Shown one piece after another: positions 1 to 10,816 of a DNA stretch of 64,000 nucleotides. The position numbers and the translations under genes are program-made. How positions within the stretch are numbered: the first letter of the stretch is position 1; each line of letters opens with the position of its first letter. The notes under the pieces were generated by a model that did not search any database, was not told the origin of the DNA, and was given only the letters and a program-made list of their open reading frames with translations. The DNA lies in NCBI GenBank assembly GCA_021732365.1, contig JAKFVD010000001.1, positions 1 through 64,000 of the forward strand, in the 5' to 3' direction. The stretch is from Methylotenera sp. (lineage in GTDB: Bacteria > Pseudomonadota > Gammaproteobacteria > Burkholderiales > Methylophilaceae).

Positions 1-630
1 GCTTACGAATTCACCGATGGCGAGTGGGCTTTAGGCAAAGGTTTTACAAAGCCTGAAAAAGCTAAATTCCATGTGGTTGCCTTTGATTATGGCGTTAAAC
101 AAAATATCTTGCGTATGTTAGTTTCGCGTGGCTGCAAAGTCACTGTGCTACCTGCAGAATCTACGGCTGAAGAGGCGTTAAGTTATAAGCCAGATGGCAT
201 CTTTTTATCGAATGGCCCTGGCGACCCTGAGCCTTGCGATTACGCGATTAAAGCGATTAAAACCTTGGTTGATGCTGGCATTCCCACATTTGGCATTTGT
301 TTGGGGCATCAGTTATTGGCTTTAGCTAGCGGCGCGAAAACCATGAAGATGAAATTTGGCCATCACGGCGCGAATCATCCCGTGCAAGATGTTGAAACCA
401 AACGTGTTTACATTACCAGTCAGAATCACGGTTTTGCAGCAGACCCTGCCACTTTGCCAGCCAATATTAAAATAACGCATGTGTCATTGTTTGATGGTAG
501 CTTGCAAGGTATCGCGCGTACAGATAAGCCCGCTTTTAGCTTTCAAGGCCATCCAGAAGCAAGCCCAGGCCCTACTGAAATGAGTGAGTTATTTGACCAA
601 TTTATTGGCTTAATGCAGGCGGCACGATAA
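1..630 (+). CDS. carA: carbamoyl-phosphate synthase small subunit, 5'-truncated by window edge
   Basis: Glutamine amidotransferase subunit of carbamoyl-phosphate synthase. It releases ammonia from glutamine and channels it to CarB for pyrimidine and arginine synthesis. The reading frame is open from base 1, so the gene begins outside the window; about 209 C-terminal residues are present. The class I amidotransferase core is visible: [12 protein letters not shown] carries the nucleophilic Cys and the GHPEASPGP segment near the end carries the His and Glu of the triad. The TAA stop is at 628-630. A small membrane-protein gene and then carB follow on the same strand, so the carAB pair is interrupted. 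Identity is very secure; only the N-terminus is unseen. Confidence 0.97.
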   Translation, partial: AYEFTDGEWALGKGFTKPEKAKFHVVAFDYGVKQNILRMLVSRGCKVTVLPAESTAEEALSYKPDGIFLSNGPGDPEPCDYAIKAIKTLVDAGIPTFGICLGHQLLALASGAKTMKMKFGHHGANHPVQDVETKRVYITSQNHGFAADPATLPANIKITHVSLFDGSLQGIARTDKPAFSFQGHPEASPGPTEMSELFDQFIGLMQAAR

Positions 631-665
631 ATATTAGGCTCTAAAAATATTGGACTCTGATAAAA

Positions 666-1118
666 ATGGAAATCTTACATTTATCGGCATGGATTAGAGA
701 GTGGTTGGCAACACTGCCATTGAATGTGCAATATTGGATAAAGCTGATTTTTTATACCGCAGTTATTCTGGTTGTTTTAGTAGTGTTGTATAGCGTAAGT
801 CGGCAAGAAAGTATTTCAGAGAGCGGCAAGGTTGTTGTTAAGTGGTATCACCCAAAATATTGGATGGCGCGATATCAGCAAATTAAAGCAGAGAATCATC
901 AGAAACTGCCAGAAAATACGCGTGAATTTGTTGAAAAGACTCAGCGATTTTTAGCTTCAAGCCACCGATGGCTAGACATTGGGTATGGTTTAATATTCGC
1001 GCTACTGGGGTTTCTGGGGTTAGCAATTTCAATTTTGCTCAATCCAATTAAAGCGTGGTGGATGTTTATTCCCTCGCTGCTATTGCTGTATTTTGGTTAT
1101 AAAACGCTTAAAAAGTAG
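666..1118 (+). CDS. small membrane protein of unknown function between carA and carB
   Basis: A 150-residue protein I do not recognise. It has a hydrophobic segment at about residues 25-43, a charged middle (about 45-100, with a KWYHPKYW motif), and a hydrophobic C-terminal third that looks like two close membrane spans (about 103-125 and 128-146) ending in lysines. It probably sits in the inner membrane with the charged segment on one side. It lies 35 bases after carA and 39 bases before carB with no terminator on either side, so it is probably co-transcribed with them. Base composition resembles its neighbours. Nothing in the sequence suggests a role in carbamoyl-phosphate synthesis. Confidence 0.75.
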   Translation: MEILHLSAWIREWLATLPLNVQYWIKLIFYTAVILVVLVVLYSVSRQESISESGKVVVKWYHPKYWMARYQQIKAENHQKLPENTREFVEKTQRFLASSHRWLDIGYGLIFALLGFLGLAISILLNPIKAWWMFIPSLLLLYFGYKTLKK

Positions 1119-1157
1119 CATGTTTAGTAATTTTATTTTGATTAAAGTATAAATCAC

Positions 1158-4100
1158 ATGGCAAAACGGTCGGACATTAAAAGTATTTTGATTATTGGCG
1201 CAGGGCCAATCGTAATTGGTCAAGCCTGCGAGTTTGACTATTCTGGCGCACAAGCCTGCAAAGCCTTGCGCGAAGAGGGTTACCGCGTAATTTTGGTTAA
1301 CTCCAACCCAGCCACGATTATGACTGACCCAGAAATGGCCGATGCGACTTACATTGAGCCGATTACATGGAAAGTGGTTGAAAAAATCATCGCTAAAGAG
1401 CGCCCTGATGCCTTATTGCCTACCATGGGTGGGCAAACGGCACTCAATTGCGCGCTGGATTTAGATAAGCACGGCGTTTTAGCCAAATACAATCTTGAGT
1501 TGATTGGCGCTTCAAAAGAAGCGATTGATAAAGCCGAAGATCGCCAGAAATTTAAAGAAGCCATGACCAAAATCGGTTTGGGTTCTGCGCGTTCTAGCAT
1601 CGCACATTCCATGGAAGAAGCATTGCAAGTGCAAGCCAGTATTGGCTACCCAGCGATTATTCGCCCATCATTCACTATGGGTGGTAGCGGCGGCGGTATT
1701 GCTTATAATCGCGAAGAATTTATCACCATTTGTGAGCGCGGTTTAGATGCATCGCCAACCAAAGAGTTATTGATTGAAGAATCGATGCTAGGCTGGAAAG
1801 AGTACGAAATGGAAGTGGTGCGCGACAAAGCGGACAACTGCATTATTATTTGCTCAATTGAAAACCTAGACCCAATGGGTGTGCATACGGGTGACTCAAT
1901 CACCGTAGCGCCTGCACAAACATTGACGGATAAAGAGTATCAAATTATGCGTAACGCCAGCTTGGCTGTGTTGCGCGAAATCGGTGTGGATACGGGCGGC
2001 TCTAATGTGCAGTTTGCCATTAACCCCGATGATGGCCGCATGATTGTGATTGAGATGAATCCGCGTGTATCGCGTTCATCCGCCTTGGCTTCAAAAGCCA
2101 CTGGTTTCCCGATTGCCAAAGTAGCCGCTAAATTAGCGGTTGGCTTTACGCTAGATGAATTAAAAAATGATATTACAGGTGGCCAAACACCAGCTTCATT
2201 TGAGCCTAGTATCGATTACGTGGTTACCAAGATACCGCGTTTTGCTTTTGAGAAGTTCCCACAAGCCGATTCGCGTTTAACGACGCAAATGAAATCGGTA
2301 GGCGAAGTGATGGCGATTGGACGCACTTTCCAAGAATCATTTCAAAAAGCGTTGCGCGGTTTAGAGGTCGGTGTGGATGGTTTAGATTCCATTTCAACCG
2401 ATATGGATCGCATCACCAAAGAAATGGGCGAACCAGGCCCTGAGCGTATTTGGTACGTGGCGGATGCGATGCGCTTGGGCGTGAGCAACGAAGATATTTT
2501 TAATATCTCAAAAATTGACCCTTGGTTTTTAGCGCAGATTAAAGACATTATCAATCGTGAAGCCGCATTAAGTGGCAAGCATATTGCCGATTTAGATAAA
2601 GATGCGTTATTTCAATTAAAACGTCGCGGCTTTAGTGATCGCCGTTTAGCAAAGTTACTGGATACCGATCAGCACGCCGTGCGCGCTTATCGCCAAGCTT
2701 TGCAAGTGCGCCCTGTGTATAAACGAGTAGACACTTGCGCGGCAGAATTTGCCACTAATACTGCTTATATGTATTCCAGCTATGAAGAGGAATGCGAAGC
2801 CAAGCCGACTGATAAAAAGAAAATCATGGTACTGGGCGGCGGACCGAATCGCATTGGCCAAGGTATTGAGTTTGATTATTGCTGTGTGCATGCGGCATTT
2901 GCTATGCGTGAAGATGGTTTTGAGACCATTATGGTTAACTGTAACCCTGAAACGGTTTCAACCGATTACGACACCTCTGACCGCTTGTATTTTGAGCCAG
3001 TGACGCTAGAAGATGTGCTGGAAATCGTGCATATTGAAAAACCAGTGGGTGTGATTGTGCAATATGGCGGCCAAACGCCGCTTAAACTGGCGCGTGCTTT
3101 GGAAAAAGCAGGTGTGCCAATTATTGGCACTACGCCAGACGCGATTGATAGAGCCGAAGACCGTGAGCGTTTTCAGGCCATGTTGCATGAGTTAGGCTTA
3201 AAACAGCCACCTAACCGCACGGCGCGTACGCCAGAAGCGGCGCTGATTGCGGCCAATGAAATTGGCTATCCGCTTGTTGTGCGCCCAAGTTATGTATTAG
3301 GCGGCCGTGCGATGGAAATCGTCCATGAGCAAAGCCAGCTTGAGCGTTATATGCGCGAAGCGGTAAAGGTTTCTAACGATTCGCCTGTGTTGCTGGACCG
3401 CTTTTTAAACGATGCCTTAGAAATTGACGTAGACGCGATTTGTGACGGCGAAGACGTATTAATTGGCGGCATTATGCAGCACGTTGAGCAAGCAGGCGTG
3501 CACTCAGGCGACTCTGCCTGCTCATTGCCGCCGTATAGCTTAAGCGAAGAGCTGCAAGATGTATTACGTGTACAAACCGTGCAAATGGCCAAAGCATTGG
3601 GCGTAAAAGGTTTGATGAATGTGCAATTTGCCATCCAAGGTACTACCGTTTATGTGCTGGAAGTAAACCCACGCGCCTCACGTACTGTGCCATTTGTTTC
3701 AAAAGCTTGCGGTTTGCAATTAGCTAAAATCGCTGCTCGCTGTATGGCGGGCCAAAGCCTGAAATCGCAAGGGGTTACAAAAGAAGTGGTTCCACCATAT
3801 TTCTCAGTAAAAGAAGCCGTATTCCCGTTTATTAAATTCCCAGGCGTGGATACGATTCTTGGCCCAGAAATGAAGTCAACTGGCGAAGTGATGGGCGTTG
3901 GCGCTACTTTTGCAGAGGCATTTGTCAAATCGCAACTAGGCGCTTCGGCTAAGTTACCAAAAGGTGGTCGTGCCTTTATCAGTGTGCGTAATGAGGATCA
4001 CCAAAAAGTGGTGGATATTGCGCAGGATTTAGCCAAGTTAGGTTTTACGCTAGTGGCAACCAAAGGTACAGCAAAAGCCTTGATTGAGCATGGCTTAACG

Positions 4101-4361
4101 GTTTCACCAGTAAACAAAGTAGCTGAAGGCCGTCCGCATATTGTTGATATGATTAAAAACAATGAAATCAGCTTTATAGTGAATGTGACAGAAGATAAAA
4201 AAGCGGTGGCGGATAGTTACGAAATTCGCCGCAGTGCTTTGCAAAATAAAGTCACTTATTACACAACCTTAGCAGGCGCTAAAGCCGCTTGTATCGGTAT
4301 GGCGCATATGCAAGAGTTAAATGTGGAATCCATACAAGATTTACATAAAAAATTGATTTAA
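1158..4361 (+). CDS. carB: carbamoyl-phosphate synthase large subunit
   Basis: Makes carbamoyl phosphate from bicarbonate, ammonia (supplied by CarA) and two ATP, in the cytoplasm. At 1067 residues it has the usual length. The two homologous ATP-grasp halves are clear: the first has a [10 protein letters not shown] loop and the metal-binding [18 protein letters not shown] stretch near residue 300; the second repeats this as [18 protein letters not shown] near residue 834. The last 130 residues form the MGS-like allosteric domain that binds UMP and ornithine in the family. A rho-independent terminator follows at 4422-4456. The ATG start is preceded by only a poor ribosome-binding site. Nothing is truncated. 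Confidence 0.98.
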   Translation: MAKRSDIKSILIIGAGPIVIGQACEFDYSGAQACKALREEGYRVILVNSNPATIMTDPEMADATYIEPITWKVVEKIIAKERPDALLPTMGGQTALNCALDLDKHGVLAKYNLELIGASKEAIDKAEDRQKFKEAMTKIGLGSARSSIAHSMEEALQVQASIGYPAIIRPSFTMGGSGGGIAYNREEFITICERGLDASPTKELLIEESMLGWKEYEMEVVRDKADNCIIICSIENLDPMGVHTGDSITVAPAQTLTDKEYQIMRNASLAVLREIGVDTGGSNVQFAINPDDGRMIVIEMNPRVSRSSALASKATGFPIAKVAAKLAVGFTLDELKNDITGGQTPASFEPSIDYVVTKIPRFAFEKFPQADSRLTTQMKSVGEVMAIGRTFQESFQKALRGLEVGVDGLDSISTDMDRITKEMGEPGPERIWYVADAMRLGVSNEDIFNISKIDPWFLAQIKDIINREAALSGKHIADLDKDALFQLKRRGFSDRRLAKLLDTDQHAVRAYRQALQVRPVYKRVDTCAAEFATNTAYMYSSYEEECEAKPTDKKKIMVLGGGPNRIGQGIEFDYCCVHAAFAMREDGFETIMVNCNPETVSTDYDTSDRLYFEPVTLEDVLEIVHIEKPVGVIVQYGGQTPLKLARALEKAGVPIIGTTPDAIDRAEDRERFQAMLHELGLKQPPNRTARTPEAALIAANEIGYPLVVRPSYVLGGRAMEIVHEQSQLERYMREAVKVSNDSPVLLDRFLNDALEIDVDAICDGEDVLIGGIMQHVEQAGVHSGDSACSLPPYSLSEELQDVLRVQTVQMAKALGVKGLMNVQFAIQGTTVYVLEVNPRASRTVPFVSKACGLQLAKIAARCMAGQSLKSQGVTKEVVPPYFSVKEAVFPFIKFPGVDTILGPEMKSTGEVMGVGATFAEAFVKSQLGASAKLPKGGRAFISVRNEDHQKVVDIAQDLAKLGFTLVATKGTAKALIEHGLTVSPVNKVAEGRPHIVDMIKNNEISFIVNVTEDKKAVADSYEIRRSALQNKVTYYTTLAGAKAACIGMAHMQELNVESIQDLHKKLI

Positions 4362-4421
4362 AACAGGTATTAATGCGTTTAAAAACACCAATATTAGTGT
4401 AATATAAGTCATGATATTTCT

Positions 4422-4456
4422 TAAACCACGCTCTATCGGGTGTGGTTTATTTTTTT
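4422..4456 (+). terminator. rho-independent terminator after carB
   Basis: TAAACCAC (4422-4429) pairs with GTGGTTTA (4442-4449) around a 12-base loop, followed directly by a run of Ts to 4456. It ends the carA-carB transcript and separates it from greA. Confidence 0.8.
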
Positions 4457-4486
4457 AGTTAAGGTTTCTTAAAAGGTTGTACTAGC

Positions 4487-4969
4487 ATGGCATTGAATCA
4501 AATCCCCGTTACTTTACGTGGCGCAGAGTTACTTAAAGTTGAATTACAACGCTTACGTAGCAAAGATCGTCCAGATGTTATTCAAGCGATTGCAGAAGCG
4601 CGCGCGCAAGGTGACTTATCTGAAAATGCTGAGTACGAAGCCGCCAAAGAAAAACAAAGCTTTATTGAAGGCCGTATTGCTGAGCTAGAGTCAAAGTTAT
4701 CCAATTTATTGGTGATTGACCCCACCACTTTGCATGCTGAAGGCCGTGTTGTCTTTGGTGCAACGGTGAACATTGAAGATTTAGATTCTGGCGACAATAA
4801 AACCTATCAAATTGTTGGTGAAGATGAAGCCGACATTAAAGGCGGCAAAATTTCAGTCGGCTCGCCGATTGCGCGTGCGTTAATTGGCAAGTCAGCAGGT
4901 GACGTGGCAGAGGTGACAGCGCCAGGCGGCATTAAAGAGTACGAAGTACTAGATGTGCTTTATATTTAA
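4487..4969 (+). CDS. greA: transcription elongation factor GreA
   Basis: GreA enters the secondary channel of backtracked RNA polymerase and stimulates cleavage of the 3' RNA end. The 160-residue length is typical. Residues about 1-75 form the antiparallel coiled coil whose tip carries the acidic residues (ARAQGDLSENAEYEAAKEKQ region, with the Asp-Leu-Ser-Glu-Asn-Ala-Glu-Tyr signature). Residues about 80-160 are the FKBP-like C-terminal domain. The ATG at 4487 is chosen because MALNQIPVTLRGAELL matches the family N-terminus. A DUF4149 gene follows a few bases downstream and is probably co-transcribed. Placement after carB is common in betaproteobacteria. Confidence 0.97.
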   Translation: MALNQIPVTLRGAELLKVELQRLRSKDRPDVIQAIAEARAQGDLSENAEYEAAKEKQSFIEGRIAELESKLSNLLVIDPTTLHAEGRVVFGATVNIEDLDSGDNKTYQIVGEDEADIKGGKISVGSPIARALIGKSAGDVAEVTAPGGIKEYEVLDVLYI

Positions 4970-4986
4970 ACGATGTGGCACTTAAT

Positions 4987-5424
4987 ATGTATCGTTTAAC
5001 TTTGATTGTAATCACCTTGTGGGTAGGCGCGCTTTGGATGACAGGCCTAAGTGCCTATGTGCTATTTGATACGCTGCAAGACAAACAGTTAGCAGGCAGC
5101 CTAGCTGGGCGACTGTTTACCATTGTTAGCTATATTGGTATGGCAAGTGCACTGTATTTATTGATTCAACGCTTAATGGGTTATGGCACCAGCGCATTAA
5201 AACAAAGTTTTTTTTGGGCGGTATTGGTGATGTTACTGCTCGTACTTGCAGGCCATTTTGGTATCCAGCCTTTATTAGCTCAGCTTAAAGCCGATGCTAT
5301 GCCAGCGGATGTCATGCACAGCGTATTCGCCAGCCGATTCAAAAATTGGCATGGTGTAGCCAGCGTGGCATATCTGGCAGAATGTTTGCTGGGTTTTGTG
5401 TTGGTTTTTAAAGCCAGAACTTAA
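4987..5424 (+). CDS. DUF4149-type inner-membrane protein
   Basis: A 145-residue protein with four hydrophobic segments (about residues 4-25, 40-60, 72-94 and 120-142). The N-terminus, MYRLTLIVITLWVGALWMTG, resembles the DUF4149 family of small proteobacterial membrane proteins, whose function is unknown. It begins 17 bases after greA. An in-frame GTG at 4975 would add four residues; I prefer the ATG at 4987 because it gives the usual family start. It converges with yhbY on the other strand, with no clear terminator between them. Confidence 0.8.
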   Translation: MYRLTLIVITLWVGALWMTGLSAYVLFDTLQDKQLAGSLAGRLFTIVSYIGMASALYLLIQRLMGYGTSALKQSFFWAVLVMLLLVLAGHFGIQPLLAQLKADAMPADVMHSVFASRFKNWHGVASVAYLAECLLGFVLVFKART

Positions 5425-5449
5425 TACTTAAAACTGGATTAAAATCGAC

Positions 5450-5758
5450 TTAAGGTTTTGGTATCACAACTTTTGCAGACTCTTTAATCGTATCGCTTTT
5501 GCGATAAACCACTAATTGTTTACCAATATGATGCACAGCAATCGCATTGGTTTTATTGCAAATTTCGCTATATATGGATAAGCGCGCCTCACGGTCATCA
5601 CCTGCTACTTGAATTTTAATGAGTTCGTGCGCATTTAAATTAAGCTCAATCTCTTTGATTACATTGTCGGTTAATCCATTATTGCCAATCATCACAACCG
5701 GGCTTAAGCTGTGGGCTAAACCACGTAAGTGAGCGATTTGTTTAGTGCTGAGTTTCAT
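5450..5758 (-). CDS. yhbY: CRS1-YhbY domain RNA-binding protein
   Basis: A 102-residue single-domain protein of the YhbY family, which associates with pre-50S ribosomal particles and resembles the RNA-binding CRM domain of plant splicing factors. The KH-like GxxG loop is present in VMIGNNGLTDNVIKEI (about residues 22-37), and LKIAHLRGLAHSL-type basic residues precede it. It is transcribed away from rlmE, a 23S rRNA methyltransferase; this divergent yhbY/rlmE-ftsH arrangement is conserved in many proteobacteria and fits a shared ribosome-maturation theme. Full length. Confidence 0.93.
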   Translation of the reverse strand: MKLSTKQIAHLRGLAHSLSPVVMIGNNGLTDNVIKEIELNLNAHELIKIQVAGDDREARLSIYSEICNKTNAIAVHHIGKQLVVYRKSDTIKESAKVVIPKP

Positions 5759-5844
5759 TTGTTAACCTTTTAATTAAGGCAATATTTTATCATGAACAGG
5801 CGTTTTTAATTTGAAACTAGTTAACCAATGAAAGTCATTCATTC

Positions 5845-6462
5845 ATGAAGCCTACGCGAACCAGCAAAGCGTGGATGCAAGAGCACCTGAATGACGAATT
5901 TGTGAAGCGTGCGCAAAAAGAGGGTTATAGGGCGCGTGCAGCTTATAAGTTAATTGAAATTGACGACAAAGATAAGCTCATCAAATCTGGCATGACGATT
6001 GTGGATTTAGGTTCAACGCCTGGCAGCTGGTCGCAAGTGGTAGTGCAGCGTCTTAAAGGCCAAGGGCATGTCATTGCTTTAGATATTTTAGACATGCAAG
6101 CAATTGCCGGTGTCACTTTTATTCAGGGCGATTTTCGCGAAGATGCGGTTTTAAAAGAGTTAGAAAATAGTCTAAATGGCAAACAGGTAGACCTTGTAAT
6201 TGCCGATATGGCACCCAATATAAGTGGAGTAAAAGATGTAGACCTTGCGGGATCGGCTTATTTGACTGAGTTAGCATTAGATTTTTGTGCACATTGGCTT
6301 AAACCAAATGGCAATTTTCTGGTCAAGGTCTTTATAGGGGCGGGTTTTGAAGAAATCGTTAAAACGATGCGATTACAGTTTGATAAAGTGGTAACACGCA
6401 AACCAAAAGCATCGCGCGACCGCAGCAGTGAAGTGTATTTGCTGGGCTTAGGTAAGAAATAG
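5845..6462 (+). CDS. rlmE: 23S rRNA 2'-O-ribose U2552 methyltransferase
   Basis: RlmE (FtsJ/RrmJ) methylates the 2'-O of U2552 in the A-loop of 23S rRNA using S-adenosylmethionine, late in 50S assembly. The 205-residue length is standard. The SAM-binding motif VDLGSTPGSWSQ begins near residue 53. The catalytic K-D-K-E set is intact at K35, D121, K161 and E196 (E. coli K38, D124, K164, E199). It lies 59 bases upstream of ftsH, the classical ftsJ-ftsH operon order, and diverges from yhbY. Confidence 0.97.
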   Translation: MKPTRTSKAWMQEHLNDEFVKRAQKEGYRARAAYKLIEIDDKDKLIKSGMTIVDLGSTPGSWSQVVVQRLKGQGHVIALDILDMQAIAGVTFIQGDFREDAVLKELENSLNGKQVDLVIADMAPNISGVKDVDLAGSAYLTELALDFCAHWLKPNGNFLVKVFIGAGFEEIVKTMRLQFDKVVTRKPKASRDRSSEVYLLGLGKK

Positions 6463-6521
6463 TGTCAAAAGTAGTTTAGAATGAATATAGTAGTTTCCCG
6501 CTTTTTAAAAGGAATGGGCAA

Positions 6522-8429
6522 GTGAATAATATCGCAAAAAGTATCGCAATCTGGTTGGCAGTCGCATTAGTGTTAATGATGGTGTTTAATCAATTTGGCG
6601 GCCAAAGCAAGCCAGATAGCCAAATGGTTTACTCACAATTTATGCAGGAAGTTAAAGACGGCCGAATTGCCAAAGTGCAAATCGATGGCCGCGTTGTGCA
6701 TGGTAAAACGCAAGAGGGTAAAGAATTTAGCACCTATGCACCTAATGATTTGTGGATGGTGAACGACTTATTAAAGTATAACGTTGTGGTTGAAGCTAAG
6801 CCTGAACAACAACGTTCAGTGTTGCTTGAGATCTTCATGTCATGGTTCCCTATGATTTTATTGATTGGCGTATGGATTTTCTTTATGCGCCAAATGCAAG
6901 GCGGCGGCAAAGGTGGTGGCCCATTCTCATTCGGTAAAAGCAAAGCGCGCCAATTAGACGAAAGCTCAAATCAAACCACGTTTGCGGACGTAGCTGGTTG
7001 CGATGAAGCCAAAGAAGAAGTGACTGAATTAGTCGACTTCTTAAAAGAACCAACTAAATTCCAAAAACTAGGTGGTCGAATTCCACGTGGCGTATTGCTT
7101 GTTGGCCCTCCTGGTACTGGTAAAACCTTGCTTGCGCGTGCAATTGCAGGCGAAGCAAAAGTGCCGTTCTTTTCAATTTCTGGTTCAGACTTTGTGGAAA
7201 TGTTTGTAGGTGTGGGTGCTGCACGCGTACGTGATATGTTTGAAACCGCCAAGAAAAACTCACCTTGCATCATCTTTATTGATGAGATTGATGCCGTAGG
7301 TCGTAGCCGTGGTGCGGGCACTGGCGGTGGCAACGATGAGCGCGAGCAAACCTTAAACCAATTATTGGTTGAGATGGATGGTTTTGAAGCCAGCTCTGGC
7401 GTGATTATCATTGCTGCGACCAATAGAGCAGATGTATTAGATAAAGCTTTGTTACGTCCAGGTCGTTTTGACCGTCAGGTCATGGTTGGCTTGCCAGATA
7501 TTAAGGGTCGTGAGCAAATCTTATTAGTGCATATGCGTAAAGTGCCAATCGATCCAGACGTGAAAGCAGACATTTTGGCACGTGGTACGCCTGGTTTTAG
7601 TGGTGCGGACTTGGCTAACTTGGTGAACGAGGCGGCTTTATTTGCGGCACGCCGTAGCAAACGCACAGTGGATATGGAAGATTTTGAAGATGCAAAAGAC
7701 AAAATCTACATGGGTCCTGAGCGTAAATCGATGGTGATGCGTGAAGAAGAGCGTCGCAATACGGCGTATCACGAAAGTGGTCATGCGGTAGTGGCTAAGT
7801 TGTTGCCAAAAGCCGATCCTGTGCACAAAGTAACCATCATGCCGCGTGGCTGGGCATTAGGCTTAACATGGCAATTGCCTGAATTTGATCGCATTAGCAA
7901 TTATAAAGACAAAATGTTGGAAGAGATTTCGATATTATTTGGTGGCCGTATTGCTGAAGAAATCTTTATGCATCAAATGAGTACTGGCGCGTCGAATGAC
8001 TTTGAGCGTGCCACTAAATTAGCGCGTGATATGGTGACTAAGTACGGCATGAGTGATAACTTGGGCATTATGGTTTACACGGGTAGCGAGCAAGATTCAT
8101 TTTTTGGCAGCATGAGCAGCAAAACAGTTTCTGAAGCCACGCAACAAAAAGTGGATACTGAAATTAAACGTATTTTGGATGAGCAATATGGTGTTGCAAG
8201 ACATTTGTTAGAAACCAATAAAGACAAAGTGGAAGCGATGACAGCGGCTTTGATGGAGTATGAAACCATTGATGCGGATCAAATCAACGACATTATGGCG
8301 AGTATTCCAGTACGTGCGCCAAAACCGCGCCAGCCAAAAGTAAAGCCCACTGACAGCGGCGGTGCTAACAATAGTTCTGGTGGCAATACTGCAACACCAG
8401 CGCCGCAGCCAGCGGCAAAGAATGAGTAG
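6522..8429 (+). CDS. ftsH: ATP-dependent zinc metalloprotease FtsH
   Basis: Membrane-anchored AAA+ protease that degrades unneeded or misassembled membrane proteins and some soluble regulators. Two membrane spans are visible (about 5-22 and 101-122) flanking a periplasmic segment. The AAA domain has Walker A GPPGTGKT at 195-202 and Walker B IFIDEIDA near 251-258, with the second region of homology [18 protein letters not shown] following. The zinc site HESGH is at 417-421. Residues after about 605 form a proline-, serine- and alanine-rich tail typical of disorder. The GTG start at 6522 is chosen because it follows a strong AAAAGGAA site at 6507-6514. Terminator at 8495-8523. Confidence 0.98.
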   Translation: MNNIAKSIAIWLAVALVLMMVFNQFGGQSKPDSQMVYSQFMQEVKDGRIAKVQIDGRVVHGKTQEGKEFSTYAPNDLWMVNDLLKYNVVVEAKPEQQRSVLLEIFMSWFPMILLIGVWIFFMRQMQGGGKGGGPFSFGKSKARQLDESSNQTTFADVAGCDEAKEEVTELVDFLKEPTKFQKLGGRIPRGVLLVGPPGTGKTLLARAIAGEAKVPFFSISGSDFVEMFVGVGAARVRDMFETAKKNSPCIIFIDEIDAVGRSRGAGTGGGNDEREQTLNQLLVEMDGFEASSGVIIIAATNRADVLDKALLRPGRFDRQVMVGLPDIKGREQILLVHMRKVPIDPDVKADILARGTPGFSGADLANLVNEAALFAARRSKRTVDMEDFEDAKDKIYMGPERKSMVMREEERRNTAYHESGHAVVAKLLPKADPVHKVTIMPRGWALGLTWQLPEFDRISNYKDKMLEEISILFGGRIAEEIFMHQMSTGASNDFERATKLARDMVTKYGMSDNLGIMVYTGSEQDSFFGSMSSKTVSEATQQKVDTEIKRILDEQYGVARHLLETNKDKVEAMTAALMEYETIDADQINDIMASIPVRAPKPRQPKVKPTDSGGANNSSGGNTATPAPQPAAKNE

Positions 8430-8494
8430 ATTATTAGTGTTAAGTTTGCCGTATTGAGTGCTTGTTAATACGCAAACATAAGTAGTGTTAAAAT

Positions 8495-8523
8495 AAGGGT
8501 TAGATTCGTTCTAACCCTTTTTT
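8495..8523 (+). terminator. rho-independent terminator after ftsH
   Basis: A perfect 10-bp stem (AAGGGTTAGA at 8495-8504 with TCTAACCCTT at 8510-8519), a TTCGT loop and a T run. It separates rlmE-ftsH from folP-glmM. Confidence 0.9.
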
Positions 8524-8537
8524 ATTGTTCATACTTA

Positions 8538-9362
8538 ATGCTATTTAATTGCGGAAAATTTCAGCTTAATCTCAATCGTCCTCATGTGATGGGCATTGTG
8601 AACGTCACGCCTGATTCATTCTCAGATGGTGGTAAATTTAGCCAGACAAATTTAGCTGTTGAGCATGCATTAAGCTTGATTGAAGAAGGTGCCGATATTC
8701 TCGATATTGGCGGTGAATCTACAAGACCCAACGCCATTCCAGTGAGTTTACAAGAAGAACTAAACCGTGTGATTCCTGTGATTGAGGCACTGGTCAGCCA
8801 AATCAATATTCCCTTATCGATTGATACTTATAAACCGCAAGTGATGCAGGCGGCAATTGCGGCAGGTGCCAGTATTGTGAACGATATACGTGCATTGCAA
8901 GAGACTGATGCGATAGATATTATTGCAGCCTCTGATGTAGGGGTGTGCCTGATGCATATGCAAGGCACGCCGCAAACCATGCAAATTAATCCGCAATATG
9001 CCGATGTGGTCGCTGAAGTAAAAGCATTTTTACAGCAACGGCTTACTTTGTGTGAAGCGTCTGGTATCGACAAAAATCGTATCGTGCTTGATCCTGGTTT
9101 TGGCTTTGGCAAAACGCGTGCGCACAATATTAGCTTGATTCAACATCTCGCAAGCTTCTCATCACTAGGCCAGCCCTTATTGGTGGGGCTATCGCGCAAA
9201 TCAGTACTGGGACAAGTGACAGGTCAGGACGTAGATGCACGGCTATATGCCAGCGTAGCTGCATCGGTGATATCGGCCATGGTTGGTGCTAAAATATTGC
9301 GAGTGCATGATGTGAAAGCAACGGTTGAAGCATTAAAAATAGTGACCGCAATTCAGCAATAA
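8538..9362 (+). CDS. folP: dihydropteroate synthase
   Basis: Condenses 6-hydroxymethyl-dihydropterin diphosphate with p-aminobenzoate to give dihydropteroate in folate synthesis; it is the target of sulfonamides. At 274 residues it is typical. The pterin-binding signatures are intact: MGIVNVTPDSFSDGG near residues 17-31, DIGGESTRPN near 57-66, and the GLSRKSVLG segment near 218. The ATG start lies 14 bases after the ftsH terminator, and glmM follows 39 bases downstream, giving the ftsH-folP-glmM order conserved in beta- and gammaproteobacteria. Confidence 0.97.
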   Translation: MLFNCGKFQLNLNRPHVMGIVNVTPDSFSDGGKFSQTNLAVEHALSLIEEGADILDIGGESTRPNAIPVSLQEELNRVIPVIEALVSQINIPLSIDTYKPQVMQAAIAAGASIVNDIRALQETDAIDIIAASDVGVCLMHMQGTPQTMQINPQYADVVAEVKAFLQQRLTLCEASGIDKNRIVLDPGFGFGKTRAHNISLIQHLASFSSLGQPLLVGLSRKSVLGQVTGQDVDARLYASVAASVISAMVGAKILRVHDVKATVEALKIVTAIQQ

Positions 9363-9401
9363 GTATGAATAAATAATAACGACAAGAACATTAGGATAAA
9401 A

Positions 9402-10787
9402 ATGGCAAAACAATATTTCGGCACTGATGGCATTCGGGGGAGAGTAGGAGAGGGTGCAATCACGCCTGATTTTGTGATGCGTTTGGGTTACGCAGCAGGT
9501 CGCGTATTCTCTAATTTGGCTGGAAATTTGGCTAAAGGTACGCATTCTGCTGGATTAATTGGTACAGAAGCACGCGCAGCAGTGCTGATAGGTAAGGACA
9601 CGCGTATTTCTGGTTATATGTTAGAAGCCGCGTTAGAAGCAGGCTTATCTGCAGCTGGTGTAGATGTACTGCTGACAGGGCCAATGCCTACGCCTGCTGT
9701 GGCCTATTTAACACGTGCTTTACGCGCACAAGCGGGTATCGTGATTTCTGCTTCTCATAATCCCTATTACGATAACGGCATCAAGTTTTTCTCTAGCATG
9801 GGCGCTAAATTGCCAGATGATATTGAGCACGCGATTGAAGCGGAATTAGATAAGCCTATGCAGGTAATGGAGTCTGCAAAGTTGGGCAAAGCGCGCCGTA
9901 TCGATGATGCCGCAGGCCGCTACGTAGAGTTTTGTAAAAGTACTTTCCCCAACCATTTAGATTTGCGCGGTTTAAAAATCGTGCTCGATTGTGCGCATGG
10001 TGCAACTTATCATGTGGCGCCGCCTGTATTTCATGAGCTGGGTGCAGAAGTGATCGCCATCGGTAATAAGCCAGATGGCTTGAATATTAATGAGCAAGTC
10101 GGCTCAACACACCCGCAAGCTTTACAAAAGGCGGTAGTACAGCATCAGGCGGATTTAGGCATTGCCTTTGATGGTGATGGCGACCGTGTGATGATGGTGG
10201 ATAGCTTGGGCAATTTGCTGGATGGCGACCAACTTTTGTACATTATTGCGCTTGGTTTGTATGCCAAAGGCAAGCTCAAAGGGGGCGTTGCAGGCACGTT
10301 AATGACCAATTTAGCGCTTGAACATGCGCTGCAAAAGCACCAAATACCATTTGCGCGCGCCAATGTGGGTGATCGTTATGTATTAGAGCTTTTAAATCAA
10401 AAAAACTGGAAATTAGGCGGCGAAAATTCTGGCCATATTCTCACGCTAGATAAGCACACCAGCGGCGATGCAATTATTGCGGCCTTGCAAGTGTTACATG
10501 CATTGGCCGACAGCGGCAAAACGCTGACTGAAATGGGTGCGAGTTTAAGCTTGTATCCACAAGTGTTAATCAATGTGACGACCAAACAAAAATTGGATTT
10601 AAAGCATACGGATATTCAGTCGGCAATAACCCTGGCTGAGGTAACATTAAACGGCTCTGGTCGCGTGCTATTACGCGCTTCTGGTACTGAGCCTAAAATT
10701 CGCGTGATGGTAGAAGGTCAAGATGGCGTACTGGTACAAAAGCTGGCAGAAGATATTGCAGCAGTTGTTAAAAAAGCAGCGCAATAG
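9402..10787 (+). CDS. glmM: phosphoglucosamine mutase
   Basis: Interconverts glucosamine-6-phosphate and glucosamine-1-phosphate, feeding UDP-GlcNAc for peptidoglycan and lipopolysaccharide. The phosphoserine loop is [15 protein letters not shown] with the active serine at about residue 118. The metal-binding DGDGDR motif ([11 protein letters not shown]) and the late sugar-phosphate loop [16 protein letters not shown] are also present. At 461 residues it is longer than the roughly 445 of E. coli; the extra residues lie between about 38 and 60, before the conserved [12 protein letters not shown]. The insertion sits in a surface-exposed part of domain 1 and should not affect activity. Confidence 0.97.
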   Translation: MAKQYFGTDGIRGRVGEGAITPDFVMRLGYAAGRVFSNLAGNLAKGTHSAGLIGTEARAAVLIGKDTRISGYMLEAALEAGLSAAGVDVLLTGPMPTPAVAYLTRALRAQAGIVISASHNPYYDNGIKFFSSMGAKLPDDIEHAIEAELDKPMQVMESAKLGKARRIDDAAGRYVEFCKSTFPNHLDLRGLKIVLDCAHGATYHVAPPVFHELGAEVIAIGNKPDGLNINEQVGSTHPQALQKAVVQHQADLGIAFDGDGDRVMMVDSLGNLLDGDQLLYIIALGLYAKGKLKGGVAGTLMTNLALEHALQKHQIPFARANVGDRYVLELLNQKNWKLGGENSGHILTLDKHTSGDAIIAALQVLHALADSGKTLTEMGASLSLYPQVLINVTTKQKLDLKHTDIQSAITLAEVTLNGSGRVLLRASGTEPKIRVMVEGQDGVLVQKLAEDIAAVVKKAAQ

Positions 10788-10816
10788 TATTTAATTAATT
10801 GATTGCTGACTGGAAT

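Noticed and set aside
6971..7423. Long open frame on the minus strand inside ftsH
   Set aside because: Lies antisense to conserved AAA+ coding sequence, has no ribosome-binding site or recognisable protein.
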